Assembly: GCA_903813345.2 (NCBI GenBank) | Contig: CAIIXF020000004.1 | Coordinates: 16,355,513 to 16,419,512, forward strand | Source of the DNA: Owenia fusiformis | Taxonomy: Eukaryota > Annelida > Polychaeta > Sabellida > Oweniidae | Length of the DNA: 64,000 nucleotides | Reading direction: 5' to 3' | Part shown: positions 26,301-35,929 of the stretch, one piece after another | Numbering within the stretch: position 1 is the stretch's first letter | How the letters are laid out: every line of letters starts with the position of its first letter | The notes under the pieces: generated by a model | Told to the model about the DNA's origin: nothing | What the model saw: the letters and a program-made list of their open reading frames with translations, nothing else | Databases searched by the model: none | Translations under genes and position numbers: made by a program

Positions 26301-29300
26301 GAATGCTCAGTTTTTTATTCACTCAACTCTTATTCCCGTGGTGGTGGCGTACTACTTAGAAACTTACACATTGAAAGTGCCCAGAAAGCACCAAATAGCA
26401 TCTCAAAACTGTAAAATTTTCTAGGGGGAGTGGACCACTCCTCATACCCCCCACAAAACAATTGGAACGTTTGGAAGTTGCATTTGTTAATTCCAAACCA
26501 ATATAGGGAGTAACTGACCCCCCCCCCCTCTGTCTTACGCGATTTGATTACGCGGCAAAAAAATGACAATTTTATATTCTCTTTAGTAAGCTAAAAACCG
26601 CACCCCCCTTGGAGAAAAGTGTCTTACGGGCCTGTCATGACATGCATGAATGAAGCATTTTAAGTAATTCGTTACTTAAAAACAATCAAAAACATGATGT
26701 TGAACAAGCTTCCTGAAATTCAAAACAATCAGTCCATATTTAGCAAGTTCCCATGAATGAAGCAATCAAAAACATTAACGAAATTGTTTAAAATGATTAT
26801 GACCGTTCGATGTTGAAGAAGGCCTCCATGAAATTGAAAACAATCAGTCAATATTTACTAAGCACTCCTAAATGAAGCATTTTAACTTTTGCAGGACATG
26901 GGAATGTAAAACCATGTGCTGAATTCAACTTTGCATGTGATCCAGAGTCAGCGCATATTGTGTTAAATGAACTAAGGCCACCATCTCCTATTACTTTGGT
27001 GCCTTTGGAGTGTTGTAATGTCTCACATTTAAATTGGGTAAGTCATTACTACAAGATACCCACATGTGTTAAATGAACTAAGGCCAACATCTACCATTAC
27101 TTTGGTGCCTTTGGAGTGCTGTAACGTCTCACATTTAAATTGGGTAAGCCATTGCTACGAGAGACCCACATGTGTTTAATGAATAAGGCCACCATCTCCC
27201 ATTACTTTGGTGCCTTTGGAGTGCTGTAACGTCTCACATTTAAATTGGGTAAGTCATTACTACAAGATACCCACATGTGTTAAATGAACTAAGGCCACCA
27301 TCTACCATTACTTTGGTGCCTTTGGAGTACTGTAACGTCTCACATTTAAATTGGGTAAGCCATTACTACGAGAGACCCACATGTGTTTAATGAATAAGGC
27401 CACCATCTCCCATTACTTTGGTGCCTTTGGAGTGCTGTAACGTCTCACATTTAAATTGGGTAAGTCATTACTATAAGTGAACCAAATGTGTTAAATGAAC
27501 TTAGGCAACCATCTCCTATTACTTTGATGCCTTTGGAGTGCTGTAACGTCTCACATTTAAATTGGGTAAGTCATTACTATAAGTGAACCAAATGTGTTAA
27601 ATGAACTAAGGCCACCATCTCCCATTACTTTGGTGCCTTTGGAGTGCTGTAACGTCTCACATTTAAATTGGGTAAGTCATTACTATAAGTGAACCAAATG
27701 TGTTAAATGAACTAAGGCCACCATCTCCTAGTACTTTGGTGCCTTTGGAGTGCTGTAACATCTCACATTTAAATTGGGTAAGTCATTACTATAAGTGAAC
27801 CAAATGTGTTAAATGAACTAAGGCCACCATCTCCCATTACTTTGGTGCCTTTGGAGTGCTGTAACGTCTCACATTTAAAATAGGTGAGTCATTACTAGTA
27901 TAAGTGAACCAAATGTGTTAAATGAACAAAGGCCACCATCTCCTATTACTTTGGTGCCTTTGGAGTGCTATATCGTATCACATTTAAATTGGGTAAGTCA
28001 TTACTATAAGTGAATTAAATGTGTTAAATGAACTAAGGCCACCATCTACCATTACTTAGGTGCCTTTGGAGTGCTGTAACGTATCACATTTAAATTGGGT
28101 AAGTCATTACTTAAAGAGACACACATGTGTTAAATGAACTAAAGCCATCATCTCCCATTATTTTGGTGCCTTTGGAGTGCTGTTACGTATCACATTTAAA
28201 TTGGGTAAATCATTACTAAAAGAGACACACGTGTGTTAAATGAACTAAAGCCATCATCTCCCATTACTTTGGTGCCTTTGGAGTGCTGTAACGTATCACA
28301 TTTAAATTGGGTAAGTCATTACTAGTATAAGTGAACCAAATGTGTTAAATGAACTAAGGCCACCATCTCCTATTACTTTGGTGCCTTTGGAGTGCTGTAA
28401 CGTCTCACATTTAAATTGGGTAAGTCATTATTATAAGTGAACTAAATGTGTTAAATGAACTAAGGCCACCATCTCCCATTACTTTGGTGCCTTTGGAGTG
28501 CTGTAACGTCTCACATTTAAATTGAATAAGTCATTACTATAAGTGAACTAAATCTGTTAAAAGAAATAAGGCCACAATCTACCATTACTTAGGTGCCTTT
28601 GGAGTGCTGTAACGTCTCACATTTAAATTGTGTAGGCCTAAGTCATTTTTATAAAAATAATGTTTAATTTTTTTGTCCAGCTTTGGGGAGCAGTTTCAAA
28701 TGTGAAATACAAAATGTTTCCCCGAAGAAAGACAAAAAAATTAAACAATTTTTTTTTTAAAACTAAAAGAACCAATATATCTAGTTCTCAATATTGTGCC
28801 ATTAAAAAGTTGAAAAAGATATTGTATATTTTTGAGAATGATACTCTGGCGCCATTTTCAATATTTTTACTCCTAGTGTTATTGGAACTAAAAACGGTAA
28901 TGAAGGTTTTCCACAAATAATATGCTCATTGCATGGAGTTCATTTTTATTGGTATAAGAAAACTTGAGTTAAAAACAATTGTGAATTTTTCTTAGTGTTA
29001 TGAAAAATTGCATGCTCCCCCAAGCTGGACAATGACAACTTCTGGGATTAAACGCAAGTAAAGAATTTACAAAAAAAATCCCCAGTAATTAGAATTACAT
29101 TATGCCCCTAGTGTTTTATGGAGCGTTAATTAATAGTTGTGTATTACTAATTCTAGATTGTTGAGTTTACATCCTGAATTTATTAGATGCTACTATTCTA
29201 TTGTGAAATAGTTGTGATTTGTTGTAGGATATTTATAAAAGACTTGGAAAGATTGGGTCCAAGAAAAATAATTTCACCCAACAAATCGATCGCTACACAG

Positions 29301-29814
29301 CAAGAGAAAAGATGGAGGCAGGAGAAAGGTACAAAGGCCAAACATAATATTATGACTGACCAGAATTCCACTTTTGGTAGCATTTTAAAGTCCCTTCATT
29401 TTCTTAATTAGAATATGTCAGGTTTTAACTTAATGATTAAACATTCACATAGGCAACATTTGGTCCAAAAGGGAAGCTACATATTGACAATCTTTTGGAG
29501 AGAATACTTAGAGAAAATGAACATGTATAACACTGAATGCTAATACTTCTCCTTCCTTTTTATTAATTGTATGTATTAAAATATGTTTCAGAATGATTGT
29601 TTACGATGAATGTGCAGTTGCAGCTGCAATAGATGGTAACACAATAGAAGATTATTTTGAAGTCTACGTCACAGTTGAATTGAATGGGCAGTATACACGT
29701 GGACAATGTGTCATTGATTATGAAATGTACCTCAAGAAATCACCAAATTGTAAAGTAATTAAAAAAATGAGTCAGAAAAAATTTGAGGAGTTGATATTCC
29801 ATTCATTGAAGTAG
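17355..29814 (+). CDS. Inosine/uridine-preferring nucleoside hydrolase, complete, six exons
   Basis: Hydrolyses the N-glycosidic bond of ribonucleosides to free base and ribose (nucleoside salvage); no signal peptide, so probably cytosolic. Exons: 17355-17534, 18347-18518, 23456-23572, 26895-27037, 29228-29328, 29592-29814; 936 nt, 311 aa, the usual family length. All junctions are GT-AG and in phase. The start is the ATG giving MKRKVIIDTDPGIDDA; the family motif DTDPGxDDA falls at residues 8-16, with calcium-binding Asp10, Asp14 and Asp15. Further family blocks are ITIGPLTNIAMA (about 123-134), FIMGGNIHG, and CAEFNFACDPESAHIVLNEL before the exon 4 end. Near residue 243 the usual His-Asp of the C-terminal HDxxAV block is Tyr-Asp (IVYDECAVAAAID). 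That suggests a different base-protonating residue or substrate preference. Introns 2, 3 and 4 are swollen by repeats. Confidence 0.93.
17600..18130. repeat. Diverged tandem repeats in hydrolase intron 1
   Basis: Three diverged units of roughly 200-250 bp. Each has a CAAATTGATTCxAAATTGG-like string, then a phrase on the pattern TATTACACTGT, then a GACCTT run and CCGTAAAAT. No coding content. Confidence 0.55.
19300..20809. repeat. Dispersed repeat, copy 1 of 2 in window
   Basis: Nearly identical to 37325-38990 over two blocks: about 19300-19682 matches 37325-37732, and 20215-20809 matches 37950-38990 apart from an insertion there. The middle differs between copies (about 530 versus 215 bp). 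It starts at CACCTTACAAAACTTCTTAA and ends at a string on the pattern AGTGCTTTTxTTTCAACT. No open frame of interest. It sits inside the Mutator-like element and just inside an inverted pair, so it may be cargo of a nested transposon. Confidence 0.85.
21336..21729. mobile_element. Foldback MITE with about 95-bp inverted ends, GTCTG target duplication
   Basis: 394 bp. The left end CACCCTATGCAGACAGAGCC and right end GGCTCTGTCTGCATAGGGTG are perfect reverse complements, and pairing continues for about 95 bp. GTCTG directly flanks both sides (21331-21335 and 21730-21734), which is a plausible 5-bp target duplication. No coding capacity. It lies inside the Mutator-like element, so it probably inserted later. 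Confidence 0.85.
22741..23282 (-). repeat. 271-bp tandem duplication with coding-like minus strand
   Basis: Two direct copies, 22741-23011 and 23012-23282, about 170 bp before hydrolase exon 3. In the right copy the minus strand is open from an ATG at 23268. It reads MAARKLSTLELLVPS and ends with EIEENPKSSFPGIAMTKSG, then runs into the left copy. In the left copy the same frame is broken. I do not recognise the peptide. It could be a decayed exon carried by a repeat or chance openness. Confidence 0.55.
24080..24835. repeat. Field of degenerate TATTAGT words in both orientations
   Basis: A roughly 750-bp block in hydrolase intron 3. It is built from many imperfect copies of a 12-15 bp phrase resembling GTGGTCTATTAGT(A/G)GTGTATTA. 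The reverse-complement form (ACTAATAxACCAC) dominates at the left end and the forward form at the right end, so the two ends can pair. It may be one foldback transposon with internally amplified ends. No coding content. Confidence 0.6.
24920..26575. repeat. C-rich repeat field, two interleaved modules
   Basis: Two phrases alternate at irregular spacing. One is TGCCCAGAAAGCACCAAATA followed by TTTTCTAGGGG-like sequence (near 25041, 25391, 25656, 25927, 26371). The other is GTGCCCAGACATCATCAAAT (near 25171, 25520, 25735, 26055). Between them lie runs of cytosine with GGCACCCC and GGCGCCCC words. The pattern suggests an amplified transposon end. Short open frames on both strands are products of the C runs. 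Confidence 0.7.
27038..28646 (+). repeat. 106-bp array, 15 copies of exon 4 end with its 5' splice site
   Basis: Begins at the exon 4/intron 4 boundary of the hydrolase gene. Each unit repeats the last about 75 nt of exon 4 (TTAAATGAACTAAGGCC through TCACATTTAAATTGG) plus the donor GTAAGT and about 25 nt of intron. The phrase GGTGCCTTTGGAG recurs with spacing of 105, 106 or 109 bp from 27001 to 28595: one original and 15 copies. About a dozen copies keep GTAAGT or GTAAGC. Others are altered, for example ATAGGTGAGT near 27887, GAATAAGT near 28520 and a lost site near 28636. Reading past the true donor reaches an in-frame TGA within 16 codons, so downstream donors cannot be productive. Confidence 0.95.
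28647..29227. other. Remainder of hydrolase intron 4
   Basis: AT-rich intron sequence between the 106-bp array and exon 5. The open frame at 28660-28920 is Lys/Phe-rich, lacks matching splice sites in phase and is not taken as coding. Confidence 0.5.
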
Positions 29815-29995
29815 AAAAACAATGCAAAGACAATGTGACTGGATAACTTAAATAGATCAATTTAACAGTGGAATATGTCTCTGGATAAAACATCTGCATC
29901 TGTAACATGTAACACATCAGGAATATTAGCACTCATCACCCCTCCTAAACTTATATCAGAAAAAGTCCATATTGTATGTTTATCTCAAAAATGAA

Positions 29996-30001
29996 AATAA
30001 A
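29996..30001 (+). promoter_or_regulatory. Candidate poly(A) signal of the hydrolase gene
   Basis: AATAAA lies 182 bp after the hydrolase stop codon. It is the first canonical hexamer I see downstream; the cleavage site is not determined. Confidence 0.4.
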
Positions 30002-30229
30002 ATTAGATAGACTATATATGCATGTTGTACTGTATTTATCAACAGACCTCTGCCAGATTACCTCTTCTTGATGTCTAGGCTCTATAAATATAGGGGCTGG
30101 ATCTGGCTCCGGATCTGTGTATTTATCTATCGAGAGTGTCATTGTGCATTTCATTCATTGTGCATTTCATTCAGCCTCTTGAACTTCATTCAATCAGTTA
30201 CAAGTAAATAACAGTATTTGTTGTCACCA

Positions 30230-31265
30230 CCAAAAGTGGTGACATATTGTTTTGATATGTATGTCAAAACAGATGAAAAGGGTAGTTATCCCATCGAACG
30301 AAGTTCGGAGGGATATACGGAACGCCTGCATCCGTCCGTCCCGGCAATAACTCAAATACCGTACCATTGACCCGATTTTGTTCATATTTTGTACACATAT
30401 ACTCAATGGGGGTTGAAGTTCGATAGTGCCGATGTTATAGTAATTTAGGTACTGCATATAAAACTGTAATAGCAATATGTTTTAAATGTAAAAAAGTTAA
30501 ATAGGACATTGATTAAGCTAGAAATGTAAATACAGAAGAAATACATGGCAGCCATCTTGAAAAGTGACTGCCTTTGCACGTCATTTTACGATTTTTGCTG
30601 TAACTTGAAAAGTAGTGGAGCGATTTTGTTCATATTTGGTATGTGAATACTTTAGGCATTGCACATTGTCTAATGACATTTTTGGTAGTAGGTTTTTTTT
30701 TTACTATAACTCCAGAAGTTGTAGAGTGATTTTGTTCATATTTTATATGTGAATACTATAAGCATGACACACTGTCTAATGACACCTTGGGTAGTAGGCG
30801 GCCATTTTAAAAAATGGTCACCATTTTTTACGTTTTTTAGTATTACTTGAAAAGTAGTGGAGCGAATTTGTTCATATTTGACATGTGAATACTTATGAGC
30901 CTTGCACACTGTCTCGTGACACTTCGCATAGAAGGTGGCCATTTTAAAAAATGGCTGTCAATTTTACATTTTTTACTATAACTCGAAAAGTATTGGAGCG
31001 ATTTTGTTCATATTTGATATGTGAATACTTTAAGCATGGCACATTGTCTAATAAAACTTATGGAGTAGTCGGCCATTTTGAAAAATGGCCACCATTTTAT
31101 GTGTGTTATCTTACATTTTTATTATAATTCAAAAAGTATTGGAGCGATTTTGTTCATATTTGATATGTGAATACTTGTAAGGATTGCATTCTGTCTTGTG
31201 ACATTTTGGGTAGTATCTAGCCGGCCATTTTAAAACATGGCCAACATTTACATGTATGTGTGTGC
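30230..31265. repeat. Diverged repeat units with GGCCATTTT hairpins
   Basis: About six diverged units of roughly 110-130 bp. Each has TGGAGCGATTTTGTTCATAT, then a GTGAATACTT phrase, a CACxxTGTCTAATGACA phrase, and a GGCCATTTTxAAAAATGGCC hairpin. The left part has ATCCCATCGAACGAAGTTCG and CGTCCGTCC, shared in inverted form with 55232-55965, so both belong to one transposon family. Confidence 0.7.
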
Positions 31266-31375
31266 GATTTTTATCGTACCTAACAAGAGGTACGATATTG
31301 TAGTCAGTGTCGCGACCCTCGTGTGGTAGCGTGGTTTGAGCTTGACGGGGGGGCGGGCGGCGTCTCACTTTTCAG

Positions 31376-32050
31376 CTTGTATACAGGTTTCCAGCCAAAC
31401 CATTTGAGGGATTCATCTGAAATTTTCAGGGATGTTTCTACATATCAACGTCAAGAACTGATTAGTTTTTGGGCATTCTGGGTAAATTTTAAGGTGGCCA
31501 TTTTGGATTTTCCGTCCTTAAATCTTCACTTTCAAGACTTGTCTACAGGTTTTCAGCCAAACCATTTGAGGGATTCATCTGAAATTTTCAGGGATGTTTC
31601 TACATATCAACGTCAAGAACTGATTAGTTTTTGGGCATTCTGGGTAAATTTTAAGGTGGCCATTTTGGATTTTCCGTCCTAAAATCTTTACTTCCAAGAC
31701 TTGTCTACAGGTTTCCAGCCAAACCTTTTGAGGGATTCATCTGAAATTTTCAGGGATGTTTCTACATATCAACGTCAAGAACTGATTAATTTTTGGGCAT
31801 TCTGGTTAAATTTTAAGGTGGCCATTTTGGATTTTCTGTCCTAAAATCTTCACTTTCAAGACTTGTCTACAGATTTTCAGCCAAACCATTTGAGGGATTC
31901 ACCTGAAATTTTCAGGGATGTTTCTACATATCAACGTCAAGAACTGATTGGTTTTTGGGCATTCTTGGTAAATTTTAAGGTGGCCATTTTGGATTTTCCG
32001 TCCTAAAATCTTCACTTTCAAGACTTGTCTACAGGTTTCCAGCCAAACCG
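31376..32050. repeat. 162-bp tandem repeat, just over four copies
   Basis: Units repeat every 162 bp. Each carries a GACTTGTCTACAGGTTT phrase, TTGAGGGATTCATCTGAAAT, then ATCAACGTCAAGAACTGATT and AAGGTGGCCATTTTGGATTT. Since 162 is a multiple of three, open frames run through (the plus frame at 31323-31682 spans two units), but there is no evidence of translation. Confidence 0.9.
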
Positions 32051-32466
32051 TTCAAGTTTTTACATATGTTACGCAGTGATAAGTTCTAGAGCTGATTAAC
32101 TTTTCTGCGGCCATCTTGCTTTCTTGGTCAACAAGACCACAATGCTGTGTTTTAGGTACGATATTGTTCACGTCTGTGCCTTGGCTAGTGAGCAACCATT
32201 TTGAAAATGGCGGCTTGTTTTTAAAAATGCCAGCCATTTCTGTTTGATGGGATTTTGGCTACGCATTGGTGTTGCCGTTGTTCTGGTTTCAATTTTAATT
32301 CACAATATTGTGAGCAACTAGGTGGTGATATTTATTTTGTCATGTTATTGTCTTCTTACTTAATTAAATTAATTGAATTAAGCATGAAAAAGAATGGATT
32401 TTTAATGCAAATATTGTGACTATTGGAAGGTCTTGTTTTCTTATCTGTTAAACATAATTTACATAG

Positions 32467-32660
32467 ACATAAAATTCATAAATAGAGACATTAAACAAAT
32501 CAAAATTGATATCATGAAGAACATAAATGACTCGGTTACATTTGTTCCGGGTATTGTATGCCCAAGAGTCACCATGGATTTTAGAAAATATGGAGAAGAC
32601 GCAAGGCGAACACAGGGGGACCCTACATTGTTTTACGATTTAGAGGAATGGTCACCGTAG
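32467..32660 (+). CDS. Possible orphan last exon, unknown product
   Basis: An open segment after a TTTACATAG acceptor-like string, ending at TAG. It includes VTFVPGIVCPRVTMDFRKYG and then a charged tail ending EEWSP. It lies in a non-repeated stretch and has better coding character than its surroundings. No partner exon was found on this strand in the next few kb, and I do not recognise the peptide. It may be a chance frame or the end of a gene whose other exons were missed. Confidence 0.25.
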
Positions 32661-33829
32661 AGACAGAGATATGAATGTACAAAACCTTTGTCCATGTCTC
32701 TCATGCCTTTCTACGCTTGTGTCATTGGGATTTATTACAGTGAAGGAATAATGTAATGCAACACAGTGTATTAACTATTGCACCCAAAATACAAAATGTG
32801 ACAATCATCAATACAAGAAAACAAAGCACTAATCAAGTTTCCTTTAAATAATATAATATATTTGTATAGTTTAAATTACACAATATTGCTGTGATTTGTG
32901 AAAATGTACATGATGTATATAAATTCTAAACCTGTCATGATATGACACACTAACATAAGTATAGTATGTAATAATGAAAAGATTATATACAGGATCACCC
33001 TGTACTTTTTATTGAGTTGACTGTCTGATCACTTATTACTGCATCACTATTATCATCAAAACTATTTTACAGAAAGAGTGTTTAAGTTGTACTAAAACCA
33101 TTTTACTGGATTTAGAGATATAACTTGGCACACGGTACGTCATGGTCAGGTGACCTCAAAAAGTGTGCAAAAATAACATTTCAGAGGTTGACAGTCTTAA
33201 TAAATCGTGTTGTGTGTGGAAATATCACAAGCTTTGTAGTCAACATAACAAAAGGGATGCTATTTGTGCTAAAAACAAGATGATAAGAGATTCCTTAATT
33301 GGTTTTAGTAAAACTTTAATGAGTGTGTTTAACCGATGTAGATTTAGAAAGATTAAAGGTTACACTTAAGTAAATGAGTACAGTAAAACCTGTCTTTGGG
33401 AACACCTTCATCCACGCATTCTCTACGGACTTCTGTATAAATTACATTCTCTGTGGTGAACACTACCAACACTGAACGTTTTTTCTTAGTAAAACAATGC
33501 TCAATATACACAGGTTTTACTGAATTCATAATTGCATATTCAGGTACAATTATTAAAATTCATCAATTTCTTTGATGAAGTTTGGGATAGTAATGTACAT
33601 GATATAAGGTATCTAAATTAAGAATTTTCTAGAATTGGTTATTTCTATGACTTATATATTTATATATTGTTGTCAATTAGTTTGCGGTTTTCTCATCTCA
33701 TTGCATAAAAAATATAAACTGAAATATTTACAGAAAAAAGTCCTGCGTCAGTGTCTCTTGATGGTGAACGTTATTCACTGTTTTTAATATAGGTGATATT
33801 TTCGATCTGAGTTCGGCATTTAGTCCTCT
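32661..33829. other. Gene-free stretch with a small inverted-end element
   Basis: No supported exon. At about 33380-33522 CAGTAAAACCTGT on the left and ACAGGTTTTACTG on the right bound a roughly 140-bp element with Tc1/pogo-like ends. The 68-codon frame at 33163-33369 is Cys/Lys-rich with no recognised motif and is not called. Confidence 0.45.
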
Positions 33830-34190
33830 TTAAGCTGTTAGGAGTGGATTAATATTTCAATGTCCGTCAAAAAACATAACTAATTTAGTTAGGTCTTAAC
33901 CCCCCCACCTCCTTCTAATGAAAGTCGAAATCTTGAATTTGCCCTGCAGGGTAGAGTCAAAATGTTGATTTGGGTGCAGTATACAAGTACATTGCAACTC
34001 CCATAAACAACACATATCCAATTATCTTAGGTATCTCTTGAGTATACCTAATGATCATACCATTGCAGAAGAAACCCCAGGAAACTAAAATCAATGTCTG
34101 TCACCTAATTAAAAAGCATTTTACCCCCTCCCCCTAGCATTATTAATTATGTTTTTGACGGACATTGAAATATTGACCTGACTCCTTAAG
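33830..34190. mobile_element. Foldback MITE with about 50-bp ends
   Basis: About 360 bp. The left arm contains AATATTTCAATGTCCGTCAA and a following AAACATAA. The right arm contains their reverse complements, and both ends finish in a TTAAG-like string. No target duplication is evident and there is no coding content. Confidence 0.65.
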
Positions 34191-34917
34191 TTTATAGACC
34201 GAGTAAACATTATATCAAATGTTATAAAATATACAATCTGATAGCTACCTGAATTTATATTCAGCAAATAGTTTAAACATAAACGCACAGTGATAAAAAT
34301 ACCACTTGAACACAAAGAATATAAAATTATTTAAAAAATGAAAGTTGAAAAGAAATAGAGTGCATGTAATATAAAAGCTCTTATATAGTTTGTTTTATAG
34401 GCAACTTGTGAGATTTCAGCCCAGTTTTCATTTAGAAAGATTTCATTTTTAAATGACAGTAACTTCAACAGATCACAACACATATTGATGTTTCTAAAAT
34501 GTGTCCTACTAGTATATAGTATAACAATTTCACTCATATCTCCCATTATTAAGCAGTGTCCCATTGACATCAATCCAATACTTGTTTTGCTGCATTTAAG
34601 TGATTCTTACAGACCCATGCGTTATAAGACAGCAGAACTCCATGAAGAATAACTTCAATATTTTTTGAAAACAACCTTTGCTGACTAGTCTAGACAGTAT
34701 TCTTTGATTTGTATGCTACACATGACTGATATGTCATTCATGACATCAAACAAGGCAATAGAAGACAATACTAGTATAGTACATGTATATTGGCATTTTG
34801 CACTTGCGTAACTGTTAAGGTCCCGACATAGAAATGTTTTGACATCAAGATAAAACTTACTCACTTCGAGAGCCATGTTAGATTTTAAAACTTATGGCTC
34901 TCAAATGGGGAAGTAGA

Positions 34918-35393
34918 CAGCTCATCGATTGTGACCTTTGAAATTGAATTAAGTCGATCAGCGGCCTACTTTTGTTCTCTAACTATGCTATACATCATTA
35001 TCATCCTTCTGTGCAAGTATTGGAGTGCTGAGGTACTTCCTTTTCGATCAAGACTTGTAATTGTTAGTCGAGTGAATGTTTTTACTGCCGAATTCCAATA
35101 TGGCGTTTTCTGCTCGGACATTTTCGTACATTTCCGGAGGTTGTCCGAACCTAACTAATTCTCAAAATTCATTTCGTTCGTTGCGTATCTCGCTCCTAGC
35201 AAACCGCCATATTGGAAATAGGTCTAAAAAACATTCACTCGATGAACAATTTACAAGTCTTGATCGAAAAAGAAGTATTTCAGCGCTCTAATACTTACAC
35301 GGATTGATGATACTGATGTAAGACACTGTTAGAGACCAAAAGTAAGCCGCTGATTGACTTAATTCGATTTCAAAGGTCACAATCATTGAGCTG
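34918..35393. mobile_element. Foldback element with 189-bp arms
   Basis: Arms 34918-35106 and 35205-35393 are imperfect reverse complements. The outer end is CAGCTCATxGATTGTGACC and the inner end is CCAATATGGCG / CGCCATATTGG. The loop is about 98 bp. A transcript through it would fold into a long hairpin. Short open frames inside are not coding. Confidence 0.8.
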
Positions 35394-35758
35394 TCCAAAT
35401 GCTCCGTGGGAAAGCTATTATATCAAAATCCAAATAACTTTCGCAGGAAGTAAGCCATTACCACATTAGGATTTCTATATTCTGTTAAACTCTAATACAT
35501 ACAACTAAACCTGTATCTGAACACTTCTCTAATCTGAATATTTGAAATATCTCGAAATTTGAATACCTATCAATCTGAATACTTTTAGATGGTCCCAGTG
35601 GCATTCACATAAGACTGATTTAAATGTTCATGAACACACTAAAACTGTAAATGCAAAATGATCGCAGTTATTGAACTGGCATGAATGAGTGACTGATGTT
35701 GGTGGTTTGTTGGTACCCAATACGTACATCTCCACATCACTTTAACAAAATGATAGCT

Positions 35759-35764
35759 TTTATT
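35759..35764 (-). promoter_or_regulatory. Candidate poly(A) signal of the zinc-finger gene
   Basis: On the minus strand this reads AATAAA, 166 bp after the zinc-finger stop codon. A variant ATTAAA at about 35838-35843 is closer. Either could serve. Confidence 0.35.
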
Positions 35765-35929
35765 GCACATCATTGTCAATGTCATGCATTGAATGCATTG
35801 AATTTTAATTAATTTTTCATGAATCACATGCATTGAATTTTAATGTTAAAGTAATACGGGTATACCTAATGCACTGGCAAGGCCAGGATCTATAAGATTC
35901 ACTCACACACACAGAGGTTTCCCTGTATT

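Noticed and set aside
27038-28646. CRISPR-like or multi-exon interpretation of the 106-bp units
   Set aside because: Units lack unique spacers and lack a 3' splice site before the exon-like part, so they are neither a CRISPR array nor a set of alternative exons.
28660-28920. 86-codon frame after the 106-bp array, considered as hydrolase exon 5
   Set aside because: Its sequence does not match the family, whereas 29228-29328 joins in phase and restores the expected C-terminal block.
31323-31682. 119-codon plus-strand frame with an internal perfect peptide repeat
   Set aside because: It is only the 162-bp tandem repeat, whose length is a multiple of three, read in an open frame.
33163-33369. 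68-codon Cys-containing frame considered as a small peptide gene
   Set aside because: No signal peptide, no cysteine pattern of a known family and no exon partners.
34931-35291. Two overlapping plus-strand frames in the 34.9-35.4 kb foldback element
   Set aside because: They lie in the inverted arms and loop, and show no domain.
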